37,745 nt of DNA from Nitrosomonas sp. (lineage in GTDB: Bacteria; Pseudomonadota; Gammaproteobacteria; Burkholderiales; Nitrosomonadaceae), in NCBI GenBank assembly GCA_021582655.1, contig CP091135.1, positions 1,047,145-1,084,889 of the forward strand. The letters run 5' to 3'. Shown here piece by piece: positions 35,678 to 37,745 of the stretch (positions within the stretch are counted from its first letter, which is position 1; each line of letters starts with the position of its first letter). Made by a program: the position numbers and the translations under genes. The notes under the pieces are model-generated. The model saw only the letters and a list, made by a program, of their open reading frames with translations, had not been told where the DNA came from and did not search any database.

Positions 35678-37745
35678 ATGAACAAACATGACGATCTTGA
35701 GCGGCGGCGTGCGCGCCTGACCCCGGAGCAGCGTCAGCGACTGGCGCAAAGAATCCGGGCAAATGACCAAGCGGCACCGCAGCAAATGCTGATTTCGCGA
35801 CGCCTGGCCGCGGAGTCCGCAGCATTATCCTATGCACAGCAGCGCCACTGGTTTTTGTGGCAATTGGATCCGCAGAGCACGGCGTATCATTTGAGCGCGG
35901 CGCTGCGGTTGACGGGCGTGCTTGATGCGGGTGCCTTGCAGGCGGGCTTCGAGACGCTGGTGAAGCGTCACGAGTCGCTGCGCACGGTGTTTCGGGCCGA
36001 CGCGCAAGGATTGCCGGAACAAGTGATCGCTGCGGAAGGGACGTTTACGCTGGAAACGCTCGATTTGGGCGATGTGCCGCAGGCGGAGCGACCGCAGCGT
36101 GCCGAGCGGGAAGCGATCCGCATCATCACCACGCCGTTCGACTTGACGCAAGGACCGTTGTTGCGCGTTGCGTTGATCCGTATCGCCGCGCAGGAACATC
36201 ACTTGATCGTGGCGATGCATCACATCATCTCGGATGCCTGGTCCAACCGCATCATCATCGACGAATTCGCGGCGTGCTATCAGGCGCATGGAGCGGGGAC
36301 GCAGCCGCAATTGCCGGCGCTGCCGGTGCAATACGCCGATTATGCGGCGTGGCAGCGCAATTGGCTCGAAGCCGGGGAAAAAGAACGGCAACTGAATTAT
36401 TGGCGCAATCAATTGGGCGACACGCACCCGGTATTGCAATTGCCGACCGACCATCCGCGGCTGCCGGTGGATCATTACCGCGCCGCGCGCTGCGATTTTC
36501 AGTTACCGGCGGCGTTGGCGGCCGGTTTGCAGCGGCTGGCGCAACAACGCGGCGCCACGCTGTTCATGGCATTGCTGTGCGGTTTTCAAATATTGTTGCA
36601 GCGTTACAGCGGCCAAAACGATATCCGCGTTGGGGTGCCGGTCGCCAACCGCCACCGGGCGGAAGCCGAGCGCATCGTCGGCCTGTTCGTCAACACCCAG
36701 GTGTTGCGCAACCGCCTTGACGGCAGCTTGACGTTATCCGAGCTACTCGATCAGACCCGCGACGCCGCGCTGGGTGCGCAAGCGCATCAGGATCTGCCGT
36801 TCGAGCAACTGGTCGAAGCGTTGCAACCGGAACGCAGCCTGCACCAGAATCCGCTGTTTCAAGTGATGTTCAATCACCTGCGCGAAGACTACGGCGCATT
36901 GCAGCGATTACCCGGATTGGAGGTCGCCGAATTCGAGCCGGGCGAGCGCGGCGCGCAATTTGAATTGACGCTTGACACCGTGGAGCAGCCGGACGGGCGT
37001 ATCAGCGCCCGCTTCACTTACGCCGCCGAATTGTTCGAAGTGGAAACGGTGCGGCGGATGAGCCAGCATTACCTGCGGCTGCTGGAACAACTGGCGGACG
37101 ATCCGCAGCAATATTTACGCAGCGTCGCACTGCCGGGCGAAGCGGAATGGGATCAGCTCAGAAGCTGGGGGGTCAACGAGCGGCGTTATGCCGATATCGA
37201 GCCGGTACACCGCCTGATCGAACGGCGCGTTGCGCAACAACCGGACGCGGTGGCGCTGATTTTCGGCGACACCGAGCTGAGTTATGCGCAACTGAACCGG
37301 CACGCCAATCGATTAGCGCATCAACTGATTGCGTTGGGCGTCAAGCCGGAAAGCCGGGTCGGCATCGCGGCGGAACGCTCGGTCGACATGATCGTGGCAT
37401 TGCTGGCGACGCTGAAGGCCGGCGGGGCGTATGTGCCGCTGGACCCGGACTATCCGCAAGAGAGGTTGCGGCACATGGCGAGCGACAGCGCCGTCGGGCT
37501 GCTGCTGACGCAAAGCCATATCAAGGATCGCATCCCGTATCCGGAAGGTTGCCGGGTACTGGAACTGGATACTTTCGCCGCGGGCGACTGGCCGGAACAC
37601 AATCCTTCCGTGACGCTGCACGCCGAACATCTGGCCTATGTCATCTACACTTCCGGGTCCACCGGAAAGCCCAAGGGAGCCTTTAATCTTCACGGTGCGC
37701 TGCATAATCGCCTGGTTTGGATGCAGGAAGCTTTACCGATCGATT
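35678..37745 (+). CDS. Non-ribosomal peptide synthetase, 5' part (C-A..., runs off window)
   Basis: The frame is open from ATG 35678 to the end of the window (689 codons seen). After an N-terminal arginine-rich docking-like segment (residues 1-45, LERRRARLTPEQRQRLAQRI) comes a condensation domain starting LSYAQQRHWFLWQLDP. Its active motif reads HHIISDAW (His181-Trp188), where the usual glycine after Asp is replaced by Ala. An adenylation domain starts near 510 (RVAQQPDAVALIFGD) and reaches YTSGSTGKPKG from residue 657; the specificity pocket is beyond the window. It would accept the polyketide-extended chain and add the next amino acid. Its start two bases after the PKS stop shows the genes are one operon. 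Confidence 0.93.
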   Translation, partial: MNKHDDLERRRARLTPEQRQRLAQRIRANDQAAPQQMLISRRLAAESAALSYAQQRHWFLWQLDPQSTAYHLSAALRLTGVLDAGALQAGFETLVKRHESLRTVFRADAQGLPEQVIAAEGTFTLETLDLGDVPQAERPQRAEREAIRIITTPFDLTQGPLLRVALIRIAAQEHHLIVAMHHIISDAWSNRIIIDEFAACYQAHGAGTQPQLPALPVQYADYAAWQRNWLEAGEKERQLNYWRNQLGDTHPVLQLPTDHPRLPVDHYRAARCDFQLPAALAAGLQRLAQQRGATLFMALLCGFQILLQRYSGQNDIRVGVPVANRHRAEAERIVGLFVNTQVLRNRLDGSLTLSELLDQTRDAALGAQAHQDLPFEQLVEALQPERSLHQNPLFQVMFNHLREDYGALQRLPGLEVAEFEPGERGAQFELTLDTVEQPDGRISARFTYAAELFEVETVRRMSQHYLRLLEQLADDPQQYLRSVALPGEAEWDQLRSWGVNERRYADIEPVHRLIERRVAQQPDAVALIFGDTELSYAQLNRHANRLAHQLIALGVKPESRVGIAAERSVDMIVALLATLKAGGAYVPLDPDYPQERLRHMASDSAVGLLLTQSHIKDRIPYPEGCRVLELDTFAAGDWPEHNPSVTLHAEHLAYVIYTSGSTGKPKGAFNLHGALHNRLVWMQEALPID

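Noticed and set aside
25798-37745. High similarity between the C and A domains of the two synthetase genes as an assembly error
   Set aside because: The copies differ steadily at nucleotide and protein level, as expected for ordinary paralogous modules.

Overview
The window looks like chromosomal DNA of a betaproteobacterium, most likely an ammonia oxidiser of the Nitrosomonas type. This rests on protein flavour, the adk / PPi-dependent pfp / H+-pyrophosphatase neighbourhood, recA-recX-alaS, pilT-pilU, and small dispersed elements between otherwise ordinary genes. It is an inference from gene content and remembered families, not from a database match.

Region 1 (1-7039, all +): the C-terminal part of an M16 peptidase, rsmD, coaD, an Alvin-type ferredoxin, an HDOD protein, a degenerate EAL-HDOD protein, then pilT and pilU (twitching-motility retraction ATPases). 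Region 2 (7024-9511): a sparsely coding stretch holding a TIR-bearing non-coding element at the end of pilU, a second palindromic element, a secreted DUF1579 protein, a small membrane-anchored hypothetical on the minus strand, and two related GACCCC-type tandem repeats flanking it. Region 3 (9512-13978, -): a tight operon recA-recX-OB-fold protein-alaS. Region 4 (14112-18888, +): adk, which appears to start at ATT, then two more copies of the TIR element around a strong terminator, PPi-dependent phosphofructokinase, and a K+-independent type H+-pumping pyrophosphatase. Together these make a nucleotide/pyrophosphate energy block. Region 5 (18924-21848): a YiiX-type papain-like hydrolase, a small bacterial PH-domain protein and a DASS (SLC13) anion transporter.

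Region 6 (22092-37745) is the accessory part of most interest. It begins with an ExbB-like proton channel gene lacking exbD or tonB neighbours. Divergent from it is a promoter overlapped by a strong Fur box, then an ECF sigma factor without an anti-sigma gene. A second Fur-like palindrome precedes an operon of mbtH, type II thioesterase, Sfp-type phosphopantetheinyl transferase and three megasynthase genes: FAAL-ACP-C-A-PCP, KS-AT-KR-ACP, and C-A... running off the window. The logic is activation of a fatty acid, condensation with an amino acid (hand-read pocket with Glu at position 239, suggesting a basic residue), one malonate extension with ketoreduction to a 4-amino-3-hydroxy (statine-like) unit, then further peptide extension. 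With iron control on both sides, the best hypothesis is a lipopeptide siderophore related in architecture to the photoreactive Burkholderiales lipopeptide siderophores (cupriachelin, taiwachelin, variochelin; comparison from memory). The tailoring, export and receptor genes that would settle this lie outside the window.
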